A DNA stretch of 64,000 bases. Origin: Burkholderiales bacterium UBA1834 (lineage in GTDB: Bacteria > Pseudomonadota > Gammaproteobacteria > Burkholderiales > Burkholderiaceae_C). The notes under the pieces were generated by a model. That model worked only from the letters and a program-made list of their open reading frames with translations. It ran no database searches and was not told the DNA's origin. The DNA lies in assembly GCA_002339015.1 (NCBI GenBank), contig DDJC01000062.1:45287-109286 (forward strand), in the 5' to 3' direction. Below are positions 45,860 to 53,987 of this stretch, piece after piece. The first letter of the stretch is position 1, and the number at the start of each line of letters is the position of its first letter. The translations under genes and the position numbers were made by a program.

Positions 45860-46576
45860 TCAGCAGTGGCTTGAGCGATCCGGATCTTGGCCTTGACTCG
45901 GCATGGCGGCGTCTGGCGGCTGTGGCACTGGCCCGAACGCGGGCTCCGCCAATCGCCGGCTGTGGTCGCGCAGATCCGTGGGCCAGGCCTGCGTCAGCTC
46001 GGTGAATCGCTCACGCTGGCCGGCATACAACGCGCGTGCGGCGTCTTCGTAGCCGGGCAGATTGCCCGCCATGGCCATCATGAAACGGTCAGCGCTGGTC
46101 TGGGCCTGGCGGATGCGTGCCTGGTGGGTGGAGGCGGCCCGCGCGGTGTCGACCAGCTTGCGCAAGGTCACCGAGGCGCCGCCGGGCTGCGCGGCCAGCC
46201 AGTCCCAGTGGCGTGGCAGCAGGGTCACTTCACGGGCGACCACACCCAGCTTGGGACGGCCGGGGCTGCGCGCCTGGGGGTCGGCAGCCATGGATTCAGC
46301 GTGGCTGACAGGAGGTGGCAACAGGCGCGCAGCGATGTCGTCGGCGCTGCCGCGCAGATCCAGGTCGACCAGACAGCCGGTCTGGTCGTCGAAAGTCAGT
46401 GCGCTGGTGCCCGGATCGCCCTGCAGGGTCGCCTGCACCGTCAGGGCCACCTCCAGCGGTACGCCTCGTGCCAACAGCCGGGTGCCGGCAAAGGCTGTCC
46501 ATTGCGCGGCGGGGGCTGGTTCAGGGGAGGGGGGCGTGTCGAGGGACATGGTCATGGTGCGTGCTGGCGCCGACAT
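45860..46576 (-). CDS. DUF2239-family protein
   Basis: 238 residues from ATG 46576; longer starts to 46624 would lie upstream of the predicted transcription start, and 46555 or 46549 are shorter options. The family core reads QWTAFAGTRLLARGVPLEVALTVQ, TFDDQTGCLVDLDLRGS, GRPKLGVVAREVTLLPRHWDWLAAQPGGASVTLRKLVD. Function unknown; often associated with TetR control. Here the promoter is embedded in paired CCCGGG palindromes shared with a GGDEF gene. Confidence 0.8.
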   Translation of the reverse strand: MSAPARTMTMSLDTPPSPEPAPAAQWTAFAGTRLLARGVPLEVALTVQATLQGDPGTSALTFDDQTGCLVDLDLRGSADDIAARLLPPPVSHAESMAADPQARSPGRPKLGVVAREVTLLPRHWDWLAAQPGGASVTLRKLVDTARAASTHQARIRQAQTSADRFMMAMAGNLPGYEDAARALYAGQRERFTELTQAWPTDLRDHSRRLAEPAFGPVPQPPDAAMPSQGQDPDRSSHC

Positions 46577-46602
46577 GGCGCTGCAGAGGAGGGCTGGCTT
46601 GA

Positions 46603-46648
46603 AATTTACCCGGGTTAAATTCATCTGTCAATATTACCCGGGTAAAAT
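46603..46648. promoter_or_regulatory. Divergent promoter region with two CCCGGG palindromes
   Basis: Box 1 (46605-46619, TTTACCCGGGTTAAA) and box 2 (46634-46645, TTACCCGGGTAA, perfect) have centres 28 bases apart. On the minus strand, -35 TTGACA (46631-46626) and -10 TAAATT (46608-46603) are 17 bases apart, with box 1 over the -10. On the plus strand, TAAAAT (46643-46648) is a good -10 overlapping box 2. One repressor could shut both DUF2239 and GGDEF genes. Confidence 0.6.
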
Positions 46649-46719
46649 TACAGGCTCAAGAGAAACGGTCCGCGCCCGATATCCCCGGTGACCTTCTTTC
46701 TGGAACACCACCCTTGTCC

Positions 46720-47877
46720 ATGTCCCTGGGGTCTGCCACGTCGCTGCCCGCCCTGGAGTCTCAAGCACCCCAAAGCGACGACCAACTGGCCCGGCGCTGC
46801 GTGCTCGACACCGCGGCGCGCAGTGCCACGGGCACCTTCGTCTACCCTGCCATCTGGTTCACGCTCGTGCTGGCGACCGGCACGCACGAGCGCTGGCCCC
46901 TGTTCGCCTGGCTGAACGTGCTGGGCTTGGGTGGGCTGGCGGTGCTGCGCATGGGCCTGAACCACCGGCTGCCGCACCTGCTGACCGTGCACCAGCGCGC
47001 CACCAGCTGGGCGTTCACGGTGCTGACCTTGCTGATGGCCTTGTACTGGGGCGCGCTCACAGCTGTCTGCATGGCGCGTGCGCCGGACGAGACCTTGTCG
47101 TGGGTGATGCTGGCCGCGACGGTGGGTTTTTGTGCCGGGGGCAACACCATGGTGGGCATCCATCCGGCGCTGCGCCTGACTTACCCGGGCCTGATGATCG
47201 CGCCGGTCTTCGCGGTGGAACTGCTGATGCCCACCGCCTCGCACCTGATGATGGCGGCGCTGGAAGGCGCCTTCGGTGTCTACCTGGTGCGCTCCTCCCG
47301 CGTGGTGCACGACGACTACTGGCAGATGCTGCAGACGCAGCGCCTCTCGGATGCGCGTGCCCGCAGCCTGGAGCTGGCCAGCCTGACTGACGGGCTCACG
47401 CAGATCCCCAACCGCCCGCACTTCGACCGCCAGTTCCATTACGAGTGGGAGCGCCAGTGCCGCCACGGCGCGCCGGTGTCCGTGATGCTGGTCGACCTGG
47501 ACCACTTCAAGGCCATCAACGACACCTATGGCCACCCCTTCGGCGATGCCTGCCTGCAGGCCGTGAGCCGCGCCTTGAGCGAGACCATGGGCCGCTCCAC
47601 CGATTTCGTGGCGCGCTATGGCGGCGAGGAGTTCGCCGTGCTGCTGGCGCAGACCGATGGCGAAGGTGCCCGCATCGTGGCCGAGCGTCTGCTGCAGCAG
47701 GTGCGTGAAGTCAGCCTGAGCTACCAAGGGGCGCCGGTGCGCATCACCTGCAGCATCGGCGTGGCGTCGACCGTGCCGCACGGCAGCGAGCTGCCCGAGG
47801 CGTTGATCAAGCGGGCCGACGACGCCCTGTACCGGGCCAAGCACCACGGGCGCAACCGCGCCGAAATGGCGGTCTGA
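46720..47877 (+). CDS. Membrane diguanylate cyclase (GGDEF)
   Basis: 385 residues from ATG 46720 (TTG 46714 also possible). About six hydrophobic helices in the first 200 residues (FVYPAIWFTLVLATG, LFAWLNVLGLGGLAVLRM, WAFTVLTLLMALYWGALTAVCM, YPGLMIAPVFAVELLM) form a membrane sensor. The GGDEF domain has SLTDGLTQIPNRPHFD, DLDHFKAINDTYGHPFGD, active site RYGGEEF and the RxxD inhibitory site RSTD five residues before it. It should make c-di-GMP with product inhibition. Confidence 0.92.
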   Translation: MSLGSATSLPALESQAPQSDDQLARRCVLDTAARSATGTFVYPAIWFTLVLATGTHERWPLFAWLNVLGLGGLAVLRMGLNHRLPHLLTVHQRATSWAFTVLTLLMALYWGALTAVCMARAPDETLSWVMLAATVGFCAGGNTMVGIHPALRLTYPGLMIAPVFAVELLMPTASHLMMAALEGAFGVYLVRSSRVVHDDYWQMLQTQRLSDARARSLELASLTDGLTQIPNRPHFDRQFHYEWERQCRHGAPVSVMLVDLDHFKAINDTYGHPFGDACLQAVSRALSETMGRSTDFVARYGGEEFAVLLAQTDGEGARIVAERLLQQVREVSLSYQGAPVRITCSIGVASTVPHGSELPEALIKRADDALYRAKHHGRNRAEMAV

Positions 47878-47937
47878 GGCCGCGCACAGGCCCTGCAGCC
47901 TGGGCTGAACGGCGCGGGCGCGGCGGCTGCCGCCAGC

Positions 47938-48954
47938 TCAGTGCGCCACCTCCAGCACGATCTTGCCGATGTGGTCGCCGCCTTCCATCAGGCGGTGCGC
48001 CTCGGCGGCCTGCGCCAGTGGGAAGGTGGCGTGGATCAGCGGCAGGCAACGGCCGGCGTTGAGCGCGGGCCACACCAGGCGCTGCAGCTCGCGGGCCACG
48101 GCGGCTTTCTCGTCGCGCGTGCGGGCACGCATGGTCGAGCCGGTGATGGTCAGGCGCCGGCTGGCCACGGTCACAAGGTCCAGCTGCTCGGCACGTGCGC
48201 CGCCCAGGAAACCGATGATCAGCAGGCGGCCATCGACCGCCAGGGTGGCGATGTTGCGCTGGAAGTAGGCCGCGCCCATGATGTCCAGGATGGCATCCAC
48301 CCCGCGTCCGCCCGTGGCGGCCATCACCTCGCGGTTGAAATCCTGCTCGCGGTGGTGGATGGGCTCGCCGCCCAGCTGGCGCACGGCCTCGCACTTGTCG
48401 GCGCTGCCGGCCGTGGCGAAGGCGCGCACACCGAACTCCTTGGCCAGCATCAGCGCGGTGGTGCCGATGCCGCTGGTGCCGCCATGGATCAGCACCGAAT
48501 CCCCGGCCTTCACGCGGCCCATCATGAACACATTGGCCCACACGGTGAAGAAGGTCTCGGGGATGGCCGCGGCCTGCACTGCGCTCAGGCCCTTGGGCCA
48601 GGGCAGTGCCTGCGTGGCCGGCACGGTGCAGTACTGCGCATAACCGCCGCCATTGACCAGCGCACACACCTTGTCGCCCGGCACGAAGCCTTGCGCACCC
48701 GGGCCCACACGCACCACGGTGCCGGCCACTTCCAGCCCTGGCGTGGGATTGGCGCCCGGCGGCGGCGGGTACTTGCCCTGGCGCTGCAGCACATCGGGCC
48801 GGTTGATGCCGGCCGCCTCCACACGGATCAGCAACTCGCCTTCGGTGGGCTGGGGCAGGGGCACGGTGTGGGCCTGCAGCACATCGGGTGCGCCGGGCGC
48901 GGTGATGGCGATCTCCTGCATCGACTCGGGCAGGGCGGGTTCCTGGAAAGGCAT
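47938..48954 (-). CDS. NAD(P)H quinone oxidoreductase, zinc-independent MDR family
   Basis: 338 residues from ATG 48954. QOR/PIG3-type medium-chain dehydrogenase: AAGINRPDVLQRQGKYPPP, GLEVAGTVVRVG, nucleotide loop VLIHGGTSGIGTTALMLAKEFGVRAFAT, and a C-terminal GGDHIGKIVLEV. No zinc-binding Cys set is apparent. Acts on quinones or small carbonyls; follows the BNR gene by 13 bases, in the same direction. Confidence 0.9.
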   Translation of the reverse strand: MPFQEPALPESMQEIAITAPGAPDVLQAHTVPLPQPTEGELLIRVEAAGINRPDVLQRQGKYPPPPGANPTPGLEVAGTVVRVGPGAQGFVPGDKVCALVNGGGYAQYCTVPATQALPWPKGLSAVQAAAIPETFFTVWANVFMMGRVKAGDSVLIHGGTSGIGTTALMLAKEFGVRAFATAGSADKCEAVRQLGGEPIHHREQDFNREVMAATGGRGVDAILDIMGAAYFQRNIATLAVDGRLLIIGFLGGARAEQLDLVTVASRRLTITGSTMRARTRDEKAAVARELQRLVWPALNAGRCLPLIHATFPLAQAAEAHRLMEGGDHIGKIVLEVAH

Positions 48955-48967
48955 GGTGGAATCGGAC

Positions 48968-50092
48968 TCAGACAGGGGGCACGAAACCCACACAGTACAC
49001 CGGCGGCAGGTGGTTCGACACAGCCCGCCAATGATCCCCCTGGTCGTCGCTGACCCACAGCCCGCCCGTGGTCGAGGCCAGCACCAGACGCTCGCCTGTG
49101 TCGTCCACCGCCAGGCCGTGGCGGTAGACCAGGTCGTAGGCGTGCTGCTGGGGCAGGCCATGGCGCAGCACCTCGAAGCTGCGGCCACCGTCGCGCGTGC
49201 GGCTCACCACCAGCTGGGCATCGACCGGCACGCGGCATTCGTCCTTCATGGCGGGTACGAACCAGGCCGTGTCCGGATCGCGCGGGTGCACGGCCAGCGC
49301 GAAGCCGAAGCCCGAAGGCGGCACATTGGTGATCTCGTGCCAGGTGGTCGCGCCGTCGGTGCTGCGGAACACGCCGTTGTGGTGCTGGGCCCAGAGGGTG
49401 TCGGGCTGGCCCGGGCAGTGCAGCAGGCGGTGTGGATCCTGGATGTTGGGGCTGCCGGCCAGTTCGGGCGGCATGTAGGCGGCGCGCATGCCGTCGGCGG
49501 TGAGCTGCCAGGTGGCGCCGCTGTCGCGCGTCTGCCAGACACCGCCGCAGGAGATGCCCACCGTGACGTGGCGGCTGTCGCGCGGGTCCACGTTGACGGA
49601 GTGGATGCCCGGGTGATCGTAGCCGCCGCCGAACCACTCCAGGCGCTCAGGGCGGTCCCACAGGCTGGTGACCAGTTGCCAGGTCTGGCCATGGTCGCCG
49701 CTGCGGAACAGGCCCCCGGGGATGGTGCCGGCCCACAGCACGCCGGGCTCATCGGTGCCGCCGGGCTCCAGCCACCAGATCTGGTCCAGCGCGGCGGGCT
49801 TGGCCGCGTCCGGTGCGGTGTGGTCGGCTTCGGCCTTGCCGGGTGTCTGCGCTGGATAGGCCGGGACCCCCACCTCCGTCCAGGTCGCGCCCTGGTCGCT
49901 TGAGCGGTGCAGCTTGACGCCGAAGTGCCCCAGCCGCAGGGCCGCGTACCACTGGCCGTCGCGCGGGTCGGCCAGCACGGCGGACACCGGTTCGGCCAGG
50001 AAGTGCACCTTGTCGCCCAGCGACCAGCCGGCCGTGCCGCGGTGCAGGGTGAACAGGCCCTTGCGGGTGCCCAGCAGGCAGAGATCGCTCAT
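48968..50092 (-). CDS. BNR-repeat beta-propeller protein (sialidase-fold)
   Basis: 374 residues; GGAG before the ATG. At least six Asp-box motifs SxDxGxxW: RSSDQGATWTE, RSGDHGQTWQL, QTRDSGATWQL, RSTDGATTWHE, RTRDGGRSFEV and VSDDQGDHWRA, spaced 40-70 residues, giving a six-bladed propeller like sialidases and the WD40/YVTN/BNR group. No sialidase FRIP or secretion signal was seen, so enzymatic activity is doubtful. It is in an operon behind a MoaD/ThiS-like protein (75-base gap). Confidence 0.85.
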   Translation of the reverse strand: MSDLCLLGTRKGLFTLHRGTAGWSLGDKVHFLAEPVSAVLADPRDGQWYAALRLGHFGVKLHRSSDQGATWTEVGVPAYPAQTPGKAEADHTAPDAAKPAALDQIWWLEPGGTDEPGVLWAGTIPGGLFRSGDHGQTWQLVTSLWDRPERLEWFGGGYDHPGIHSVNVDPRDSRHVTVGISCGGVWQTRDSGATWQLTADGMRAAYMPPELAGSPNIQDPHRLLHCPGQPDTLWAQHHNGVFRSTDGATTWHEITNVPPSGFGFALAVHPRDPDTAWFVPAMKDECRVPVDAQLVVSRTRDGGRSFEVLRHGLPQQHAYDLVYRHGLAVDDTGERLVLASTTGGLWVSDDQGDHWRAVSNHLPPVYCVGFVPPV

Positions 50093-50167
50093 GGGGTGCT
50101 CCGTGTGTTTGGTGGATGGGTGGTGATCGATCGTGATCGGTCGCGGTTGGGCGGCGCCAGCACGGCC

Positions 50168-50437
50168 TCAGCCGCCGGTCAGTGCCTGCAGCACGTGGAT
50201 GCGGCTGTCGGGGCGCACGGGGTCGCTCAAGGCTTGCCTGTCATGCGCTCGCAGGCCATCAATGAACACCACCACGTGCTGGCGCAAGGCGCCGTGCTCA
50301 TCCAGCACATAGCCGCGCGCCGTCGGGTGCTGCATGAAGATGGCGTCGAGCACGGCTCGCAGCGTGTCGCCAGGCGCCTCGCCATTGGGGCTGGGCACGT
50401 GGCGCAGCAGGTGGGCGGTGAAGGCGACGTGGGGCAT
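50168..50437 (-). CDS. MoaD/ThiS-family ubiquitin-like sulfur carrier
   Basis: 89 residues from ATG 50437. Beta-grasp pattern (MPHVAFTAHLLRHVPSPNGE, DTLRAVLDAIFMQHP, VVVFIDGLRAHDRQ, ILHVLQALTGG-like end) closes in Thr-Gly-Gly, the di-Gly tail needed for adenylation and thiocarboxylation. No MoaE, ThiG, MoeB or cognate biosynthesis gene is adjacent; the partner in the operon is a BNR propeller. Start site weakly supported by ribosome signals. Confidence 0.78.
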   Translation of the reverse strand: MPHVAFTAHLLRHVPSPNGEAPGDTLRAVLDAIFMQHPTARGYVLDEHGALRQHVVVFIDGLRAHDRQALSDPVRPDSRIHVLQALTGG

Positions 50438-50453
50438 CGGAGGCTGGCGTGTG

Positions 50454-50483
50454 TTGATTTGTGTACGGTGTCCACAATAAGAT
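50454..50483 (+). promoter_or_regulatory. TetR promoter with operator inside the spacer
   Basis: -35 TTGATT (50454-50459), 18-base spacer, -10 TAAGAT (50478-50483). The inverted repeat TTGTGnACnnnGTnCACAA (50459-50477) exactly fills the spacer, placing it for autorepression and possibly control of the divergent MoaD-like gene. Confidence 0.65.
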
Positions 50484-50519
50484 AGCAGCGGTGGTAGCCC
50501 CTGTCCAGCTGGAGTGACG

Positions 50520-51230
50520 ATGACAAGCAGCCCTTGCGCCGGCTCGCCGGCGACGCCTGCGCCGCGCAGCACCTACCGGCATGGCGATCTGCGCCAGGCC
50601 CTGCTGGACGCGGGCATCGAACTGGCCCGCGCGGGCGGCCCCGAGGCCGTGGTGCTGCGCGAGGCCACGCGCCGTGCGGGCGTGGTGCCCAATGCCGCCT
50701 ACCGCCACTTCGCCAGCCGCGAGGATCTGCTGCAGGCCGTGCGCTCGGCTGCGCTGGCCTCACTGGCCCGCGCGATGGAGGCGCAGTGGAAGGCGCCGCC
50801 CGCCAAGGCCAAGCCGCGCAAGTCGCCCCAGGCCCCCAAGCCCCCGAAGCCCCCCAGGCCCGAAGCCGCCCGCCAGGCGCTGCGTGCCGTGGGCACGGGC
50901 TACCTGCGTTTCGCCTTGGCTGAGCGGGGGCTGTTTCGAACCGCCTTCTCGGTGCCGGGCGATCCGCGCGTGGCGGCTGATCCGGCCAAGACGGGCGACA
51001 GCGGGCTGAACCCGTTCGAGCTACTGGGCGCAGCGCTGGACCAGATGGTGGCGGCCGGTGTGCTGCCGCTGGCCAAGCGTCCTGGCGCCGAATACCTCGC
51101 CTGGTCGGCCGTGCATGGCCTGGCCCTGCTGGTGATCGATGGCCCGCTGCGTGACCTGGGGGCCGGCCCCCTGCGTGCCATGGGCCAGCGCCTGCTGGAC
51201 ATGGTGGAGCAGGGGCTGGCTGGCGCCTGA
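50520..51230 (+). CDS. TetR-family regulator with Pro/Lys-rich linker
   Basis: 236 residues from ATG 50520 (GGAG, 5-base spacing; GTG 50514 in frame is less likely). TetR helix-turn-helix YRHGDLRQALLDAGIELARAGGPEAVVLREATRRAGVVPNAAYRHF (about 20-65) is followed by an unusual Lys/Pro linker (PPAKAKPRKSP, QAPKPPKPPRPE) before the ligand domain. The operator in its own promoter suggests autoregulation; it may also act on the divergent MoaD-BNR-quinone reductase operon. Confidence 0.87.
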   Translation: MTSSPCAGSPATPAPRSTYRHGDLRQALLDAGIELARAGGPEAVVLREATRRAGVVPNAAYRHFASREDLLQAVRSAALASLARAMEAQWKAPPAKAKPRKSPQAPKPPKPPRPEAARQALRAVGTGYLRFALAERGLFRTAFSVPGDPRVAADPAKTGDSGLNPFELLGAALDQMVAAGVLPLAKRPGAEYLAWSAVHGLALLVIDGPLRDLGAGPLRAMGQRLLDMVEQGLAGA

Positions 51231-51264
51231 CACAGGGCCCAGGCACGCACCAAGGCCAATGGGC

Positions 51265-51696
51265 TCATGCCGGCATCGGCATGGGCACGATCACCATCCA
51301 GTTCACGCCGAAGCGGTCGGTGACCACCCCGAAGCTGGGCGAAAAAAAGGTGCGCCCCAGCGGCATGTTCACCTGCCCGCCCTGGGCAAGTGCCTCGAAA
51401 CGCAGGCGCGCCTCGGCCTCGTCAGCGACTGACAGGGTCAGCGAGATGCCCTGGAAGGTGTGGCGGCTGCTCTCGGAGCAGCCGCCGTCGGTGGCCATGA
51501 TCTCGCTGTCGCCGATGCGGATGCTGGCGTGCATCACCTTGTCGTCCAGGCCCGGTGGCAGGGCGCCATCGGTCGGTGGCTCGGGGTTCTCCTTGAAGCG
51601 CATCAGGGCCGTGATCTGGCCGCCCAGCTGGTCGCGGTAGAAGTGCAGGGCCTCTTCGCAGCGGCCGTTGAACGAGAGATAGGGTTGGATCTGCAT
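51265..51696 (-). CDS. VOC-family glyoxalase/PhnB-like protein
   Basis: 143 residues from ATG 51696 (AAGGACACC site). One paired vicinal-oxygen-chelate domain: QPYLSFNGRCEEALHFYRDQLGGQI, HASIRIGDSEIMATDG, GISLTLSVADEAEARLRFEALAQGGQVNMPLGRTFFSPSFGVVTDRFGVNWMV. PhnB-type proteins have no settled activity. Single gene. Confidence 0.87.
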   Translation of the reverse strand: MQIQPYLSFNGRCEEALHFYRDQLGGQITALMRFKENPEPPTDGALPPGLDDKVMHASIRIGDSEIMATDGGCSESSRHTFQGISLTLSVADEAEARLRFEALAQGGQVNMPLGRTFFSPSFGVVTDRFGVNWMVIVPMPMPA

Positions 51697-51817
51697 GGGG
51701 TGTCCTTGTTGGTCGGGTTGGTCGGTTGGTTCGGCATCTTCACGACGAAGACGACATGCAGTTTTTGACATCCCGATGTCGAGGGATAACCCTTGTGACG
51801 ACTCCCCCAGGCGAGCG

Positions 51818-51847
51818 TTGACGTCTTGTGACATCTTTTTGCAGAAT
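51818..51847 (+). promoter_or_regulatory. Possible sigma70 promoter of the PEP-CTERM gene
   Basis: -35 TTGACG (51818-51823), 18-base spacer, -10 CAGAAT (51842-51847). A sigma54-like TG-N10-GC element overlaps (…TTTTTGCA) but its -24 dinucleotide is TG rather than GG. An inverted repeat GACATC-CC-GATGTC at 51767-51780 lies upstream. Confidence 0.4.
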
Positions 51848-51878
51848 CCACCCGTCCACAACAGGGAGATAAAGACTC

Positions 51879-52631
51879 ATGGCATTGCGTCAGTTCACGG
51901 CCGCCCTGGCCGCCGTTGCCGCTTCGTGCGTTTCCGTGTCGGCCATGGCCGCGCCGGTGGTTTACAACTATTCGACCTCCACTTTCTTTTCCACGCCTGA
52001 TGCCACCCTGCGGGCCCTGTTGGGAACGACCGCCGGTGTGTCGGGCAGTTTCGTCTATGACGCGTCGGCGCCTTTGACCTATCGTTCCGAGGACATCGGA
52101 TACGAGCCCGGCCTGGCCATCTACTCTTCGGGTGCGGTGTCGCAGATCAGTGGCAGCGTGGCGGGGCTGTCGTTCATCGATCGCAGCAACGGCACTGTCT
52201 CTGTGGGCAACGACTCGTCGTCCACGGGTACCGACTGGCTGACGATCATCGCTGACCCCACACCTCGCCCTGGTCAGACCACCACGCCTGTGGGGCCGAG
52301 CTATCCTCGCCAGCTCGAGGGCTTCGCGATCGGTGACTACACGCTGCACAACGTTCGCCTGTCCTGGGTGGAAGGGCAGACCACGACTCAGGATTTCCTG
52401 GCCGATTCTTCCCTGCCTGCCGTGCCGCCTTCGTTCTACGGCATCCTGGCCCTGGACTTCGTGTTGACGGCTGATCCCACGAATCTGGCCGGTACCCCGT
52501 ATTACAGCCACACCGTGTTCTTTGGCGGGTTGACTGTGCAAGCCGCGCCTGTGCCTGAGCCCACCACAGGCGCCCTGGCCCTGGCCGGCATCGCTGGTCT
52601 GGCACTTGTCCTGCGCCGCCGCAAGGCCTGA
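51879..52631 (+). CDS. PEP-CTERM secreted protein
   Basis: 250 residues. Signal peptide ends at AMAAP; the mature part is beta-rich with Ser/Thr/Gly and no Cys; the C-terminus has VPEPTT, a hydrophobic stretch (GALALAGIAGLALVL) and RRRKA, the PEP-CTERM sorting signal processed by an exosortase. Such proteins are exported with exopolysaccharide and biofilm matrix. GGGAG upstream of the ATG. A strong terminator follows at 52658-52690. Confidence 0.85.
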   Translation: MALRQFTAALAAVAASCVSVSAMAAPVVYNYSTSTFFSTPDATLRALLGTTAGVSGSFVYDASAPLTYRSEDIGYEPGLAIYSSGAVSQISGSVAGLSFIDRSNGTVSVGNDSSSTGTDWLTIIADPTPRPGQTTTPVGPSYPRQLEGFAIGDYTLHNVRLSWVEGQTTTQDFLADSSLPAVPPSFYGILALDFVLTADPTNLAGTPYYSHTVFFGGLTVQAAPVPEPTTGALALAGIAGLALVLRRRKA

Positions 52632-52657
52632 GCCCTCGGCCTCCGGCTTCGCTTCGA

Positions 52658-52690
52658 CAACGCCACCGCCTGCGGTGGCGTTGTGCTTTC
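52658..52690 (+). terminator. Intrinsic terminator of the PEP-CTERM gene
   Basis: 13-bp stem from ACAACGCCACCGC to GCGGTGGCGTTGT with a two-base centre, followed by TGCTTTCT. Strong and well placed. Confidence 0.75.
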
Positions 52691-52805
52691 TGGGGGTAAC
52701 ACGCCCCCCGATCCGGGGCGTCTCCCGGGAATATCCGCATCGGTGGATATAACGCCCATCGTTACCCTCGCGTTCAATTGCTGCAACCCCGACCAGGGCT
52801 TCACG

Positions 52806-53987
52806 ATGAACGCCACGCCCGCCGAGCACGCCCCCCTTTCCACCGCCAGCGCCAAGCCTGTTGACCCCCAGGCCCTCTACGACCAGATCGAAGCCGAGTT
52901 CGACGCCATCAAGCAGCGCTACCGCGCCAAGCTGGGCCCGGCCGACGTGGCCTACATCAAGGGGCTGCGCTTCAAGTCACGCCTGGCCGAGTTCTTCGGT
53001 CGCGGCTTCATCTGGATCAGCCCCGATCCCATCACCTTCAGCGTGGGCGTGGCCCTGCTGGCCCTGCACCGCAACCTCGAAGCCATCGAGATCGGCCACA
53101 ACGTGCTGCACGGCCAGTACGACAGCTTTTCCGAGATCCCGCAGTTCCACTCGCGCAACTTCAAGTGGAAGGCCCCGGTCGATGAAGAGGCCTGGCGCCG
53201 CGAGCACAACGGTCAGCACCACGTGCACACCAATGTGTTCGAGATGGACCCGGATCTGAACCACGGCATCCTGCGCATGAACGACCGCACGCCGTGGAAC
53301 CCCTATCACCGCTGGCAGGTGCCCATGTACCTGTTCCTGGCCTACCCCATCGTGCTGTACGGCTTCAACCTGCAGAACCTGGGCCTCAGGCAAGTGTGGC
53401 GCGAAGAGAAGTTCCCCAAGGGTAATGAAGGCTACGCACCCGTGCACCCTGGCGGTGATCTGGCCGACTGCAAGCGCCGCCATCGCCTGTCGACATGGCG
53501 CATCCTGTTCAAGGAGTACGCGCTGTTCCCGCTGCTGGCGCTGGCCTCGGGTTTCTCGTTCTGGAAGGTGATGCTGGGCAACGCGCTGGCCGATGTCATC
53601 AACAACTACTGGGTGAGCTTCACCATCCAGGCCACGCACCTGACCGAGCCGCTCCAACCTGAAGATGCCCTGGCCCACAAGGGCCGCTGGTACCTCTCGC
53701 AGATGGATTCCACCGTGAACTTCAAGGGCAGCCGCCGCATGAGCATCCTGTGGGGCCACCTCAACTACCAGATCGAGCACCACCTGTTCCCCGACATCCC
53801 TTCGCGCCACTACCCGGACATGGCCAAGGAGGTCAAGCAGGTCTGTGCCAGGTACGGCATCCCCTACAAGTGCAACGAAAACTGGTTCCAGGCCATCCGC
53901 AACTACATGGGCGCGATGTGGAAGTACTCCTTCCCCACGCCGGCTGAGCGCGCACAGATGGACGAAGAGGAGGCCCGCCATGCTTGA
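52806..53987 (+). CDS. Second membrane acyl desaturase, COG3239 type
   Basis: 393 residues from ATG 52806. Histidine boxes HNVLH, HNGQHH and QIEHH with surrounding hydrophobic segments (FLAYPIVLYGFNLQNLG, LFPLLALASGFSFWKVML). It differs from the copy at 14152 in an extra N-terminal segment of about 45 residues and longer loops. Its reductase partner follows, overlapping by 8 bases. Electrons are presumed to come from that partner; substrate chain or double-bond position unknown. Confidence 0.92.
   Translation: MNATPAEHAPLSTASAKPVDPQALYDQIEAEFDAIKQRYRAKLGPADVAYIKGLRFKSRLAEFFGRGFIWISPDPITFSVGVALLALHRNLEAIEIGHNVLHGQYDSFSEIPQFHSRNFKWKAPVDEEAWRREHNGQHHVHTNVFEMDPDLNHGILRMNDRTPWNPYHRWQVPMYLFLAYPIVLYGFNLQNLGLRQVWREEKFPKGNEGYAPVHPGGDLADCKRRHRLSTWRILFKEYALFPLLALASGFSFWKVMLGNALADVINNYWVSFTIQATHLTEPLQPEDALAHKGRWYLSQMDSTVNFKGSRRMSILWGHLNYQIEHHLFPDIPSRHYPDMAKEVKQVCARYGIPYKCNENWFQAIRNYMGAMWKYSFPTPAERAQMDEEEARHA

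Noticed and set aside
51826..51845. Sigma54 promoter upstream of the PEP-CTERM gene
   Set aside because: The -12 GC fits but the -24 dinucleotide is TG instead of GG, so the evidence is too weak against the overlapping sigma70 candidate.
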